A DNA stretch of 64,000 bases from Desulfobacterales bacterium (GTDB taxonomy: Bacteria; Desulfobacterota; Desulfobacteria; Desulfobacterales; SpSt-501), in contig JAUQXK010000101.1 in the NCBI GenBank assembly GCA_030834695.1, forward strand, positions 1-64,000, given 5' to 3'. The translations under genes and the position numbers were made by a program. This document shows positions 17,571 to 26,656 of this stretch, piece by piece. Within the stretch, counting starts at the first letter, position 1; the number at the start of each line of letters is the position of its first letter. The notes below the pieces were generated by a model. That model had not been told where the DNA came from and did not search any database. It saw only the letters and a program-made list of their open reading frames with translations.

Positions 17571-18890
17571 ATGAAGTTCGGAATTCGAAGCGAGGACAAG
17601 AGCCAATGGGAGCGCCGCGTGCCGCTGGTTCCCGCCGACCTGAAAGACCTGCGGGATACCGGCATCCCCGCAGTGGTTCAAGCCAGCCCCCGGCGCGCCT
17701 TCGCCGATGCGGAGTTTACCTCGGCCGGCGTCCCGGTTCAGGAGGACCTGTCCGACTGCGACGTCATCATCGGCATCAAGGAGATCCCGCCCGCCAAACT
17801 CGATGCCGGCAAGGTCTATCTCTTCTTCCCCCATGTGATCAAGGGCCAGCCGGCCAACATGCCCATGCTGCGTCGCCTGATGGAACTGAAGGCCACCCTG
17901 ATCGACTACGAACGCATCGTGGACGAGAAGAACCGGCGCCTGATTTTTTTCGGCCGGCATGCCGGGCTGGCGGGCATGATCAACACGCTCTGGGCGCTGG
18001 GCAAGCGCCTGGACGCCGAAGGGGTTCCGTCGCCCTTCAGCCGACTGAAGCAGGCCCGCAGCTATGCCGACCTGTCCGGGGCCCGCGAGGACCTGCAGCG
18101 GATCGCCGCGGCCGTCCAAAAGGACGGGGTGCCGGAGGCGGTCCATCCGCTGGTGGTGGGCTTAACCGGCACCGGCAACGTCTCCCGCGGCGCCCAGGAA
18201 ATCCTGGGCCTGCTGCCGCTGGAGACGGTTTCCCCGGCGGCGCTGGGGGCGGTTGCGCATGGCCGCTCGCGATCCCGCAAGATGGTTTATCAGGTGGTAT
18301 TTGCGGAGAGCGATCTGGCGGAATCCCTGACGGAGGGGGCCGCGTTCGATCTCGACGATTATTACCGCCGCGGCAAGGACGGCTACCGCGGCGTCTTCGA
18401 GCGCTATGTCGACCATCTGACCGTGCTGGTCAACGGCATCTACTGGGATTATCGCTATCCGCGGCTCCTCACCATCGATCAATGCCGCCGGCTCTGGGCC
18501 GCCGGCCGGCACCCCCGCCTCAAGATCATCGGCGATATCAGCTGCGACGTCAACGGGTCGATCGAATGCACGGTCAAGGCCACCGAGCCGGGCAATCCGG
18601 TGTATGTGTACGACCCGGCCACCGGCCGGGCAACGGACGGGTTCGAGGGCCATGGTCCCGTGATGATGGCGGTCGACATTCTGCCGGCCGAGATCCCGCG
18701 GGATGCTTCGGTCGATTTCAGCCGGGTCTTGAAGCGCTTCCTGCCGGAATTGGACCAGGCTGATTTTTCGAGGGGCTTCGAAACGCTTTCACTGCCGGCC
18801 GAGCTCAAGCGAGCCGTGATCGTCTACCGGGGCGAGCTGACGCCGGACTATGCCTACCTTCAATCTTTCCTTGAACCAGAGGCGGGTTGA
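17571..18890 (+). CDS. Lysine-ketoglutarate reductase-like protein (AlaDH/PNT N-terminal domain)
   Basis: I start at the ATG at 17571 (MKFGIRSEDKSQWERRVPLVP), which has AGGAG upstream. The 439-residue product begins with the alanine-dehydrogenase/transhydrogenase N-terminal domain: ERRVPLVPADL, then IIGIKEIPPAKL, YLFFPHVIKGQ and RLIFFGRHAGLAGMI. It goes on with a Rossmann region (VVGLTGTGNVSRGAQEIL) and a C-terminal part with ISCDVNGSIE. This is the arrangement of the LKR half of lysine-ketoglutarate reductase/saccharopine dehydrogenase, which condenses lysine with 2-oxoglutarate. Next to the saccharopine-dehydrogenase-like gene, a split LKR/SDH pair for lysine or a related amino acid is the likely reading. 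Confidence 0.85.
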   Translation: MKFGIRSEDKSQWERRVPLVPADLKDLRDTGIPAVVQASPRRAFADAEFTSAGVPVQEDLSDCDVIIGIKEIPPAKLDAGKVYLFFPHVIKGQPANMPMLRRLMELKATLIDYERIVDEKNRRLIFFGRHAGLAGMINTLWALGKRLDAEGVPSPFSRLKQARSYADLSGAREDLQRIAAAVQKDGVPEAVHPLVVGLTGTGNVSRGAQEILGLLPLETVSPAALGAVAHGRSRSRKMVYQVVFAESDLAESLTEGAAFDLDDYYRRGKDGYRGVFERYVDHLTVLVNGIYWDYRYPRLLTIDQCRRLWAAGRHPRLKIIGDISCDVNGSIECTVKATEPGNPVYVYDPATGRATDGFEGHGPVMMAVDILPAEIPRDASVDFSRVLKRFLPELDQADFSRGFETLSLPAELKRAVIVYRGELTPDYAYLQSFLEPEAG

Positions 18891-18909
18891 TCCGGGAAGG
18901 GATGGAAGA

Positions 18910-18943
18910 CCGGGCGACGGCGCCAAACGGATCCGTCGCCCGG
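18910..18943. terminator. Hairpin between convergent genes
   Basis: CCGGGCGACGG (18910-18920) and CCGTCGCCCGG (18933-18943) form a perfect 11-pair stem with a 12-base loop, midway between convergent stop codons at 18890 and 18955. There is no real T-run on either side, so termination is inferred from position and stem strength. Confidence 0.55.
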
Positions 18944-18954
18944 CGGGGTCAATC

Positions 18955-20964
18955 TTAAAAATCGCTTAATTCCGAATCGTTCAAGGGAATGATCTGCTCC
19001 GGAGAGGCGCCGGCCGTCCCCGGGCGGGCCGATCGCCGCTTGGGCTGCGGCGACGGTCCGGACGGCGCGGTGCGGCGCGAGGGCTTGCGGACCGGCTCCG
19101 GCGCGGCTTCCACGGACGGATGAGCTTCGGCGGCCGCTTCTTTCCGCTTGCCGCCCTCGACCAGCACGACGAGCTCCTGCACCATGGCTTTCATCTGTTC
19201 CGCCTGAGCGCTCATCTCCTCGGCGGCCGAGGCGGACTCCTCGGCGGTGGCGGCATTGTGCTGGGTGACCTTGTCGATGTCGGTCACCGCCGTGTTCACC
19301 TGGGTGATGCCCTGGGATTGTTCGCCGGAGGCGGCGGCGATCTCGGCCACCAGTTCCGACACCTTGGCGGTCTGACCCGATACCGTTGAAAAGGCGCCCG
19401 ATGTCTCTGCGACCGTCTGCGATCCGGCCTTGATTTTTTTCACCGTTCCGTCGATCAGGTCAGCCGTGTTCTTGGCGGCGTCCGCAGCGCGTTTGGCCAG
19501 GTTGCGAACTTCTTCGGCGACCACGGCAAATCCGGCTCCGACCTCACCGGCGCGGGCCGCTTCGACGGCGGCGTTGAGCGCCAGCAAGTTGGTCTGGAAG
19601 GCGATCTCGTCGATGGTCTTGATGATCTTGGAGGTCTCTTCGCTCGCCGAGGAGATCTCCTGCATGGAGGTGGTGAGCGCCTGCACGGAATGATCGGCCT
19701 TATCCACGACGGCCAGCGTTTCCTTCATCAGCCGGTCGGCCTGACCGGCGTTGTCCGCATTTTGGCGGGTCATGCTGGACATCTCCTCCAGCGACGAGGA
19801 GGTCTCCTCGATCCCGGCGGCTTGCTGCGATGAGCCGGCAGCCAGCGACTGGCTCGCGGCCGAAACTTGTCCGGCGGCCGAGGCAACCTGCTCGGCGCCC
19901 TCAGCCAAGCCGGTGATGATGTGTCGCAGGGAACGGCTAATGGAGAAGCTGAGCAGAATCCCGAAAGATAGGGCGATGCCGAAGCCTGCCAGCGCTCCGG
20001 CCAGTGCGATGATTTTGGCCCAACCGGCCATGCCTTCGGCTGCCTTGGCCGACTCCGCCGCGAGGTCCTTGTTGATCTTGACGACCTTGCTCAAAAGCCC
20101 CAGGGCGAAGCGCTGTTTCTCGACGCAGGGGCCCATGGCCTGCCGGTTCATTTGATCATAGATGGCTTCCGCCCGCCGCGCTTCGTCGCTCACGATTTGG
20201 AACTGAGCAAATACCTGGCCCGCCATCGGGTGAACATCCGAGGAAAAAGTGATGAGGGAGCTGTCTTGTTCGCCCTTGGCCATCAAGGATTTGATTTGGC
20301 TCACTCCCGAATGGAACCTGTTGTGCATGCTGCTCGTGCGCTCGAGGGCCTCCTGGATCTTGGGGTTTTTGATGGAGGCCGTCACAAGCCATTTTCCGAA
20401 CGCGCAGCTATTTGCGTCGTCTCCGCCCTCGAAAGGCGTGCCCGCGGCGATCAGGTCCTGGGTTTCGGACATCAGTTTGTAATGATCCGCACGGTATCTT
20501 TCCAGGTCTTTCAGAAGGTCTTTCGGGTTGGTGACCCCTGTCGCTTCCAGCTCTTTGGCCAGGCGCAAGAATTCATTATTTTCCTTGGCCCAGGCATCGA
20601 CGGCCTGCGTGAACTGCTTCCAAAGTTCGGCTTCCTCCGGGGTCTGCGGCAGCGGTTCATAGATGTCCCAGGCGGCGCGATACTCCCTGCGGGCGGTCTC
20701 GATGTTGCTGAACTGGCGGGCGCGGTCCTCCGCTTTCAGGTCGGGATTGAGCAAGGTGCGTATGGCCACCCGCAGCGACTCCATGCTCTTCTCGATCACT
20801 ATCAGGTTGGCGACGCTCGGCAGCCGCACGTCGGCGATTTCGTGAATGTGGCCGGAAAGGCCGGTGACGCCGAACCATCCTGAAAAGCCGACTCCCAGGG
20901 TGATCAGGGCCACCATCACGAACCCGGCAATCAACTTGTAACTAAGCTTGGTCTTTCTGAACAT
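18955..20964 (-). CDS. Methyl-accepting chemotaxis protein with extracytoplasmic CZB domain
   Basis: I start at the ATG at 20964 ([15 protein letters not shown]); longer frames lack a proper N-terminus. The product has 669 residues: membrane helix 1 at about 10-30, an extracytoplasmic helical region of about 285 residues, helix 2 at about 315-340, then a cytoplasmic signalling hairpin with the conserved tip [22 protein letters not shown]. The sensor region has His161, Cys187, His214 and His218 in exact agreement with the CZB zinc motif. The tail ends [12 protein letters not shown] after a basic, Pro-rich linker. Methylation-type glutamine/glutamate pairs are visible. A sigma-28-like promoter lies upstream. 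Confidence 0.95.
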   Translation of the reverse strand: MFRKTKLSYKLIAGFVMVALITLGVGFSGWFGVTGLSGHIHEIADVRLPSVANLIVIEKSMESLRVAIRTLLNPDLKAEDRARQFSNIETARREYRAAWDIYEPLPQTPEEAELWKQFTQAVDAWAKENNEFLRLAKELEATGVTNPKDLLKDLERYRADHYKLMSETQDLIAAGTPFEGGDDANSCAFGKWLVTASIKNPKIQEALERTSSMHNRFHSGVSQIKSLMAKGEQDSSLITFSSDVHPMAGQVFAQFQIVSDEARRAEAIYDQMNRQAMGPCVEKQRFALGLLSKVVKINKDLAAESAKAAEGMAGWAKIIALAGALAGFGIALSFGILLSFSISRSLRHIITGLAEGAEQVASAAGQVSAASQSLAAGSSQQAAGIEETSSSLEEMSSMTRQNADNAGQADRLMKETLAVVDKADHSVQALTTSMQEISSASEETSKIIKTIDEIAFQTNLLALNAAVEAARAGEVGAGFAVVAEEVRNLAKRAADAAKNTADLIDGTVKKIKAGSQTVAETSGAFSTVSGQTAKVSELVAEIAAASGEQSQGITQVNTAVTDIDKVTQHNAATAEESASAAEEMSAQAEQMKAMVQELVVLVEGGKRKEAAAEAHPSVEAAPEPVRKPSRRTAPSGPSPQPKRRSARPGTAGASPEQIIPLNDSELSDF

Positions 20965-21292
20965 GGATCTTTTCCCCTTCCACATGGGTTTTTCGGGGTC
21001 GGCAGACGGAGGCATCGCCCCCGCGAAGCATTCAGGATCTTTCGAATAACCAGTTGCGCCAGAGAGATTGGATGCCGAGTCCCCGGGCCAATGCAATTTT
21101 GCCCGTCATACGCCTTATCGGCCGCCGAGGTCCGATACTTTACCTAAAGATGGGCTGACTCCCAGCGGTCGTCGGATTTTGCCAGAAAAGGTCATGCATC
21201 CCGGCGGGTGGGGCGCAAACGACGGCGGGCAGGCAGAATGGGGTGATACGGTGCGCCACGCCGGATTTCGTCTGGCGGTGCACCGGGGTCTA
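20965..21292. other. Intergenic region between two minus-strand genes
   Basis: This 328-base stretch holds the sigma-28-like promoter listed at 21115-21142 and the leader of the chemoreceptor transcript, about 145 bases. No coding frame with a recognisable product is present. Confidence 0.5.
21115..21142 (-). promoter_or_regulatory. Sigma-28 (FliA)-type promoter of the chemoreceptor
   Basis: Read on the minus strand, TAAAGTAT (21142-21135) is followed after 12 bases by GCCGATAA (21122-21115). The -10 element matches the FliA consensus at all eight positions and the -35 at seven of eight. The spacer is one base longer than the E. coli optimum. Coupling to flagellar gene control is the expected consequence. 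Confidence 0.7.
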
Positions 21293-22117
21293 CTATCGCG
21301 TGGCTGCTTCCAGTCGTGCGACGGGGTTGCCGAAGCTGCAAGGCATCATAGCGGCGCACTTGCCGCAGACATGGGTGGTCTCGGGCAGATCGGCAAAATA
21401 ATCCAGCCCGGCCCGGTTGTCCTTGAGGCGCTGCCAGCAGTTCCGTCGCTCGAAGCCGTTGGTTTTGATCGCTTTCACCGGGCAAACCTCGATGCACAGG
21501 CCGCAGGCCTTGCCGGCCTTGAGCAGGCAGGCTTCGCGGGTTCCGATCAGCGGATGGGCGCCGAGTTCCGCCTCGGTTACCAAGCTCCCCAGCCGGCCGG
21601 TGCAGCCGGCCGGTGTGATCAGCATGTGGTGCGTGCCGAAGCGCCCCAAATTTACCAGGTGACCCAGGTGCTTGTGGGACCAGCGGGCCATGAGCTTGGT
21701 TTCGTTGAAGTTGTGGGTCGCCGGCGTCAGTCCGCAGCGAAAGCCCCGTTCGCCCAGACGATCGCCCAAAAACTGGCTGAGGCGGTTGATCAGGTCGTTG
21801 GTCTGCACGTAGGCCAGTCCCCAGTCGCGGCAGGGAAGCTCGCCCTCACGGTTTTCGCGGACCAGGTCTTTGCGGAAGGGAATGAAGAAGACGATCACCG
21901 ATCGGGCGTTCGGCAGCAGGTCGCGAGGGTGCAGGTGGTCGTCGGCGGCGATCTGCGGGAGCATTTCAAAGCGTTCATCCACCGGCGCCGTTGCCAACAG
22001 CGGCGGACGCCACCATCCCTCGGCACCCAACCGAGCAGGCTCGTCCGCCACGAAGGTTTCAGCCATTCGCCGCAGATCCTCCACACCGATAGGTTGCATG
22101 GGTTTCTCCGATTTCAT
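21293..22117 (-). CDS. Epoxyqueuosine reductase-like 4Fe-4S protein
   Basis: I start at the ATG at 22117 (MKSEKPMQPIGVEDL), with GGAGG ten bases upstream. The 274-residue protein has a QueG-like N-terminal region (LLPNARSVIVFFIPFRKDL; WSHKHLGHLVNLGRFGTHHMLITPAGCTGRLGSLVTEAEL) and then ferredoxin-like cysteines (CLLKAGKACGLCIEVCPVKAIK) and a last HVCGKCAAMMPC. It is shorter than QueG (about 380 residues) and lacks its C-terminal HEAT-like extension. It belongs to the broader family of corrinoid/Fe-S reductase-like proteins. Whether it acts on tRNA is doubtful; queA and tgt are 30 kb away. Confidence 0.75.
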   Translation of the reverse strand: MKSEKPMQPIGVEDLRRMAETFVADEPARLGAEGWWRPPLLATAPVDERFEMLPQIAADDHLHPRDLLPNARSVIVFFIPFRKDLVRENREGELPCRDWGLAYVQTNDLINRLSQFLGDRLGERGFRCGLTPATHNFNETKLMARWSHKHLGHLVNLGRFGTHHMLITPAGCTGRLGSLVTEAELGAHPLIGTREACLLKAGKACGLCIEVCPVKAIKTNGFERRNCWQRLKDNRAGLDYFADLPETTHVCGKCAAMMPCSFGNPVARLEAATR

Positions 22118-22518
22118 TTCCAATTTTCCTCCGGCCAGGCCCGACATGCGCCCAAGGCGCACCCCATATCCTTACTCCCAAGTAAGTTAGGTCTTTTTCT
22201 GTGGGAGCGGCTTTCCAGCCGCGATGATCGAGGCTGAAAGCCTCTCCCATAAACAAAAACTTTTTTGCCGATAAAGTGGTCCCGCCGGACCCTGGCTCAA
22301 GTTGCTCTTATTCACTGGTCGGAGTAATAAATGAACGGCAGCGGCTCGTCAACGTTTCTTCGATGCCATCCGGGCTGCAGAGGGAGGGCGGCAGTCGAAA
22401 GGGGAGCGAAAGCGGCCGGCCTCCCGATCGGATCAATAACGCTTGGCGAATCCAAGAGAATGGTTTAAAGTGGCTGCAGTCGTTATTCGGCCGGCAAATG
22501 ATGAAGAGGTGGATCGCC
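22118..22518. other. Divergent intergenic region with a REP-like palindrome
   Basis: The gap of 401 bases holds a REP-like hairpin at 22202-22249. The plus-strand frame running through 22276-22518 ahead of the lipoprotein gene has no start signal and no protein-like features, so I read it as untranslated. No promoter can be assigned with confidence. Confidence 0.5.
22202..22249. repeat. REP-like palindrome
   Basis: TGGGAGCGGCTTTCCAGCC (22202-22220) pairs with GGCTGAAAGCCTCTCCCA (22232-22249), giving a long imperfect hairpin around a short loop. Sequences of the type GTGGGAGCGGCTTTCAGCCGCGA are known as scattered repetitive extragenic palindromes in many proteobacteria. Confidence 0.7.
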
Positions 22519-22926
22519 ATGAGACGAACCTATCTGATCGTTTTAACGGCGGCGCTGCTCTCGGCCGCCTGCGCAGCGACCTTCGACTTCAGGAGGGAGG
22601 AGCTCTTCGAGGACATGTCCAAGCGATACGGCAGGCTCATCCGCTGGTCCGAGTTCGACACGGCCCGGCCTTACCTGGCCGCCGACGCCCCTGCCGAAAG
22701 GGCGTCCGTGCCCGCCAGCGTGCGCGTTGCCGATTATGAAGTCAAGCAGGTCGCTTATGCCGATGACATGCGACGGACTTTGCAAACCGTCAGGATCACC
22801 TATTTCAAGCTGGACAACCCCAGGCTGCGGACGTTGGATGACCTGCAGGTCTGGGAATTCAGCGCGGACAAGGGCGCGTGGTTCTTGAAGAGCGGGTTTC
22901 CGGATTTCCAGCAACCAAGCGAATGA
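22519..22926 (+). CDS. Putative lipoprotein of unknown function
   Basis: I chose the ATG at 22519 (MRRTYLIVLTAALLSAAC), which has an AAGAGGTGG Shine-Dalgarno; in-frame ATGs at 22498 and 22501 are less well placed. The 135-residue product has a hydrophobic leader ending in Cys (LSAAC), an acceptable though not ideal lipobox. The mature part has RREELFEDMSKRYGRLIRW, then a beta-rich region VADYEVKQVAYADDMRRTLQTVRITYF and VWEFSADKGAWFLKSGF. I do not recognise the family. It overlaps the next gene by four bases, so it probably belongs to the glycan-type cluster. Confidence 0.75.
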   Translation: MRRTYLIVLTAALLSAACAATFDFRREELFEDMSKRYGRLIRWSEFDTARPYLAADAPAERASVPASVRVADYEVKQVAYADDMRRTLQTVRITYFKLDNPRLRTLDDLQVWEFSADKGAWFLKSGFPDFQQPSE

Positions 22927-24035
22927 AGATCTGTTTCTACGCGCCCTTCAAGCCCCTTGACCATCCTCAGCCCTCCGGGGATGTGGTGACGGCCCGCGGC
23001 ATCGTCGATTTTTTAAGGTCCCGCGGACATGAAGTCGTTCCGGCCAGCTCGCTGCGCTGCCGCTGGATCTATTGGAGGCCTTGGCTTTGGCCGCGGCTTC
23101 TGCAGGAGCGGCGGCGAGTGGTCCGACGGCTGAGCGGAAGGGGCTTTGACATCTGGTTCAGCTACCACTCCTATTACAAGGCTCCGGATTTGCTGGGCCC
23201 ATACGCCGCCGGCCGCATGGGCCTTCCCTTTGTCCTGTTTCAGGGCGTCTTTTCCACCAAGCGCCGGCGCGACTGGAAGACGCTGCCCGGGTTCCATCTC
23301 AACCGCAGAATCCTGCTGGCTGCGCGACAGGTTTTTACCAACAAGCAGGTCGATCGACGCAACCTGGAGCGGCTGCTGCCGGCGAGCCGCATCCGTTACG
23401 TGGCGCCCGGGATTCATCCGGGCGACTTCCGCTTTGACTCCGAAGCCCGCCAGCGGCTGCGGGGCGCCTGGCCGGCCGGCGACGAGCCCGTGGTGCTGGC
23501 GGTCGCCATGTTTCGGCCGGGCGTCAAGACCGAGGGGCTTGCCTGGGTCATCCGCGCCTGCGGGGAACTGCGGCGGCGCGGGCAGCGGCTGCGCCTGGTC
23601 ATCGTCGGCGACGGTCGGGAGCGGGCGCGGCTCATGCGCCTCGCCCAAGCCGAGCTTCCGGGCCGGGCGCTGTTCGCCGGGCGGATCGACCGCAGTGAAC
23701 TGTACCGGTACTACAGCGCCGCCGACCTTTTCGTCTTTCCGGGCATTCAGGAATCCCTGGGCATGGTCTACCTGGAGGCCCAATCCTGCGGGCTGCCGGT
23801 GGTCGCGTTTGAAAACGCGGGGGTCCCGGAAGCCGTTCAAAACGGCGCAACCGGCCTGCTGGTACCGATGTACGACGGCCGGCAGTTCGTCGCGGCCATC
23901 GAGCGGCTGCTACAGGACCAAGATCTGCGGCGGCGGATGGGTGCAAACGCCAAGGCCCATGTGCGTCAGTTCCACGATATCCGCAAGAACTACCGCGACA
24001 TGGAATCGGTGCTTCAGGAAATGGTCCGGCGATGA
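22923..24035 (+). CDS. Glycosyltransferase, GT4 type
   Basis: This 370-residue GT-B fold enzyme starts at the ATG overlapping the lipoprotein stop (MKICFYAPFKPLDHPQPSGD). The N-terminal half has an acceptor-side loop after PSGDVVTARGI. The C-terminal nucleotide-sugar domain has VVLAVAMFRPGVKTEGL, LRLVIVGDGRERARL and the retaining-GT4 motif Glu277-x7-Glu285 in ESLGMVYLEAQSCGLPVVAF. It transfers a sugar from an NDP-sugar to an unknown acceptor in the cytoplasm. It is coupled by ATGA to the phosphatase gene downstream. Confidence 0.92.
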   Translation: MKICFYAPFKPLDHPQPSGDVVTARGIVDFLRSRGHEVVPASSLRCRWIYWRPWLWPRLLQERRRVVRRLSGRGFDIWFSYHSYYKAPDLLGPYAAGRMGLPFVLFQGVFSTKRRRDWKTLPGFHLNRRILLAARQVFTNKQVDRRNLERLLPASRIRYVAPGIHPGDFRFDSEARQRLRGAWPAGDEPVVLAVAMFRPGVKTEGLAWVIRACGELRRRGQRLRLVIVGDGRERARLMRLAQAELPGRALFAGRIDRSELYRYYSAADLFVFPGIQESLGMVYLEAQSCGLPVVAFENAGVPEAVQNGATGLLVPMYDGRQFVAAIERLLQDQDLRRRMGANAKAHVRQFHDIRKNYRDMESVLQEMVRR

Positions 24036-24706
24036 AACGACCTTCCGCCCCACACCCGAACCCGATCGACCGCAGCCGGGAGCCGATGCAGCCGGAACCG
24101 GCCGCTACCCGCTTCGGGCTCATTCGACATGCCGAGACGGTCTGGAACCGCGAACGGCGGGTCCAGGGGCAGATGGACTCCCCCCTGACCCCAGATGGCG
24201 AGCAGCAGGCCGGGCGCTGGGGCCGAGCGCTCCAATCATTTTCCTGGAACCGCATCCTGGCGAGCGACACCGGACGGGCCGTCGCCACCGCCGCGATCAT
24301 CAACGCGCATTTGAACCTCCCGATCGAAACCGACCCCCGCCTGCGGGAGTTGGACTGGGGCCGTTGGACCACCCGGACGATCGCCCGGATCCGGGCCGAG
24401 GACCTGGATGCCGTGGCGGCCCAGGAGGCGGCCGGATGGGAGTTCCGTCCGCCGGGAGGGGAGTCGCGCCGCCAGCAACTGGAGCGCAGCCGGCAGGCGC
24501 TCATCGATGCCGCCGGCCGCCGGCCGGGCGATAGCATTCTGGTCGTTACCCACGAGGGGGTGATCAAAGGCCTGGCCCATCACCTCTGCGGGCAGGCGTA
24601 CACCGCCGGCGAATCGGTCTGCCTGCGGCCCTATCACCTGCACTGGCTGACGGTCGCGGGCGGGCATATCGCGCTCACGGGGCTGAACGCCTTATCGCTG
24701 GGTTGA
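24032..24706 (+). CDS. Histidine phosphatase family protein
   Basis: This 224-residue protein starts in an ATGA overlap with the glycosyltransferase. It has the phosphoglycerate-mutase-like catalytic motif LIRHAETVWNRERRVQGQMDSPLT with phospho-accepting His33, RILASDTGRAVATA, and the second active-site segment VVTHEGVIKGLAHHL. The first 25 residues are a Pro-rich tail, and a start at MQPEPAATRFGLIRH is possible. Family members remove phosphate from sugar phosphates and nucleotides. In this cluster a glycan or sugar-phosphate precursor is a reasonable guess, not shown. Confidence 0.9.
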   Translation: MKRPSAPHPNPIDRSREPMQPEPAATRFGLIRHAETVWNRERRVQGQMDSPLTPDGEQQAGRWGRALQSFSWNRILASDTGRAVATAAIINAHLNLPIETDPRLRELDWGRWTTRTIARIRAEDLDAVAAQEAAGWEFRPPGGESRRQQLERSRQALIDAAGRRPGDSILVVTHEGVIKGLAHHLCGQAYTAGESVCLRPYHLHWLTVAGGHIALTGLNALSLG

Positions 24707-24737
24707 TGCGGTCCCAACGGTGTAAGGAGGCCTTCGG

Positions 24738-25484
24738 ATGGATGTGGTGATGTTTCACGATCTGCGTCGGGAGCACTTCGAGCTTCCCCTCGATCGGTAC
24801 CGCTTGACATTCGACGACGGGCTTTTTTCCCACTATTACTACCTCGACCTTTTTGAAAGCCACCCGAACGCCCTGACGTTTTTCATCACGACCTCTTTTA
24901 TCCGGGACGGAAAGGCCCGGCCGGTTTTCGACGGCGGCTACCTCGAGTACCGGGAGGCATCTTTCCATACCCAGCGGGCCATGATCGATGGGGACCTCAG
25001 CGGGTTTATGACCGTTGAGGAAGTCCAGCATCTGGCTGTGCGTCCGAACGTGCGAATCGGCGCCCACAGCCACTTTCACGATGTGACCCTGACCGACGTG
25101 CATCCGAAAAGAAGCCGGCCGGCCAGCTCCTGGCGTTTCAAACGTTTTCCGCAGGTGCCCGCCGGCCAGCTCCGGACCATGAGCATCCGCTCGCGGCTGG
25201 CCTTCCAGGGCTTTGAGTTCAGGGACGGCCGGCTTAAGACGCGGCCCGAGGCCGACTGGGAGGATTTCATCCGGCGCGACACCGAGCTCTGTCTGGAATG
25301 GTTCGCCCGGCATATAAACCGTCAGCCGGACCTCTACGGGTTTCCCTTCAATGAATATTCGCCCAAGCTGATCGCGATTCTCAAGAGTTACGGTTTCAAG
25401 GAATTTTATGCTGGGTCCTCCGTGAAGCATGCGGAGGTGATTGGGCGAAAGGACGTGGAGGGGCTTTCGCCCGCGCCGCCATGA
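24738..25484 (+). CDS. Polysaccharide deacetylase-like (NodB family) protein
   Basis: This 248-residue protein has AAGGAGG ahead of its ATG. It shows RLTFDDG with catalytic/metal Asp26-Asp27 and GAHSHFHD with His110, His112 and His114, the first two motifs of carbohydrate esterase family 4. Between them lies FFITTSFI. The later part (YGFPFNEYSPKLIAILKSYGFKEFY) corresponds to the fold's C-terminal strands. It has no signal peptide, so it should act in the cytoplasm on a precursor, unlike exported CE4 enzymes. It is coupled to the next gene by ATGA. Confidence 0.88.
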   Translation: MDVVMFHDLRREHFELPLDRYRLTFDDGLFSHYYYLDLFESHPNALTFFITTSFIRDGKARPVFDGGYLEYREASFHTQRAMIDGDLSGFMTVEEVQHLAVRPNVRIGAHSHFHDVTLTDVHPKRSRPASSWRFKRFPQVPAGQLRTMSIRSRLAFQGFEFRDGRLKTRPEADWEDFIRRDTELCLEWFARHINRQPDLYGFPFNEYSPKLIAILKSYGFKEFYAGSSVKHAEVIGRKDVEGLSPAPP

Positions 25485-26656
25485 AAATTCTATTCTACTG
25501 CCAGCATGTGCTCGGGATCGGGCATTTCTTTCGCAGCCTGGAGATCTGCCGGGCGCTTTGCCGCCACCGGGTGGTCCTGGTGACGGGAGGGCCGAGCGTT
25601 GCGGCCGAATTGCCCGCCCACGTACGGGAGTTCCGGCTGCCGACGCTGGAAATGGACCATGAGTTCAAGGAATTGCGCACGGCCGCCGGAGGCGATATCG
25701 ACACGATCCGGAACGTTCGCCGGAAGCAGTTAAGGGAGTTGTTCGAAGCGGAAGAACCGGACCTGCTTCTGGTCGAGCTCTATCCCTTCGGCCGCAAGGC
25801 ATTCCGGTTCGAGATCGACCCGCTGCTCGAAGACATGGCCAACGGCCGCCTGCACCGCTGCCGCGTGGCATGCAGCGTGCGCGACATCCTGGTGGAGAAG
25901 GATCGCCCCCAGAAACACGAAACCCGGGCCGTCGAATTGCTGAACCGGCACTTCGAGGCCGTGTTAGTGCATGCGGACCCGAATATCGTGCGGCTGGAGG
26001 AGACGTTCAGCCGCTGCCATGAAATCACCATTCCGCTGATCTACACCGGTTTCGTCACGCCGGGCCCGGTGCCGGGAGCGCGACAGCGGCTGCGCGCGGA
26101 GCTGGGCTTGGCCGAAGAAGACCGGCTGATCGTGGCCAGCGCCGGAGGCGGCAGCGTCGGCGCCCCTCTGATGGAGGCCGTCATCGGCGCTTTCCGCCTC
26201 CTGCCGCGCCGGTGCGCAGCCAGGTTGCAGGTCTTCACGGGCCCGTTTCTGCCGACCGAAGATTTCGCAAGACTGCAGAGCGCCGCCGGGGAAGAAAGTC
26301 GTGTCACCCGGTTCACGGCGGACTTCCTGTCCTATCTGGCAGCGGCCGATCTGTCGATCAGCATGGGCGGCTACAACACCACCATGAACCTGCTGGCGGC
26401 CCGCGCGCCGGCCCTGGTATGGCCCTTCGGCCAAAACAGCGAGCAGCGGTTGCGCACGCAACGTCTCCAGGCGCTGGGGGCGCTGCGGTTGCTGGAAGAC
26501 AGCGAATTGGAGCCGTCGCGGCTGGCCGCTTTGGCAGAGCCGATGCTGAAGGCCGGCAGACGCCCTGTTCCCGGGGTCGACCTTGCGGGGGCGGCCGCCA
26601 CCGCGGCCTGGGTTGATGCCGGCCCGCCGCCAACCGAGGGAGAGCGCATGCCGTGA
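25481..26656 (+). CDS. COG4671-type predicted glycosyltransferase, copy 1
   Basis: This 391-residue GT-B-like protein begins MKILFYCQHVLGIGHFFRSLEICRAL, the signature of the COG4671/MurG-like glycosyltransferases. Further marks are LVELYPFGRKAFRFEI, CSVRDILVEK, VASAGGGSVGAPLMEAVI and the donor-site segment DLSISMGGYNTTMNLLAARAPALVWPF. It overlaps genes on both sides. The adjacent downstream gene is a paralogue (same motifs in the same order), so a tandem duplication is evident. Donor and acceptor are unknown. Confidence 0.88.
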   Translation: MKILFYCQHVLGIGHFFRSLEICRALCRHRVVLVTGGPSVAAELPAHVREFRLPTLEMDHEFKELRTAAGGDIDTIRNVRRKQLRELFEAEEPDLLLVELYPFGRKAFRFEIDPLLEDMANGRLHRCRVACSVRDILVEKDRPQKHETRAVELLNRHFEAVLVHADPNIVRLEETFSRCHEITIPLIYTGFVTPGPVPGARQRLRAELGLAEEDRLIVASAGGGSVGAPLMEAVIGAFRLLPRRCAARLQVFTGPFLPTEDFARLQSAAGEESRVTRFTADFLSYLAAADLSISMGGYNTTMNLLAARAPALVWPFGQNSEQRLRTQRLQALGALRLLEDSELEPSRLAALAEPMLKAGRRPVPGVDLAGAAATAAWVDAGPPPTEGERMP

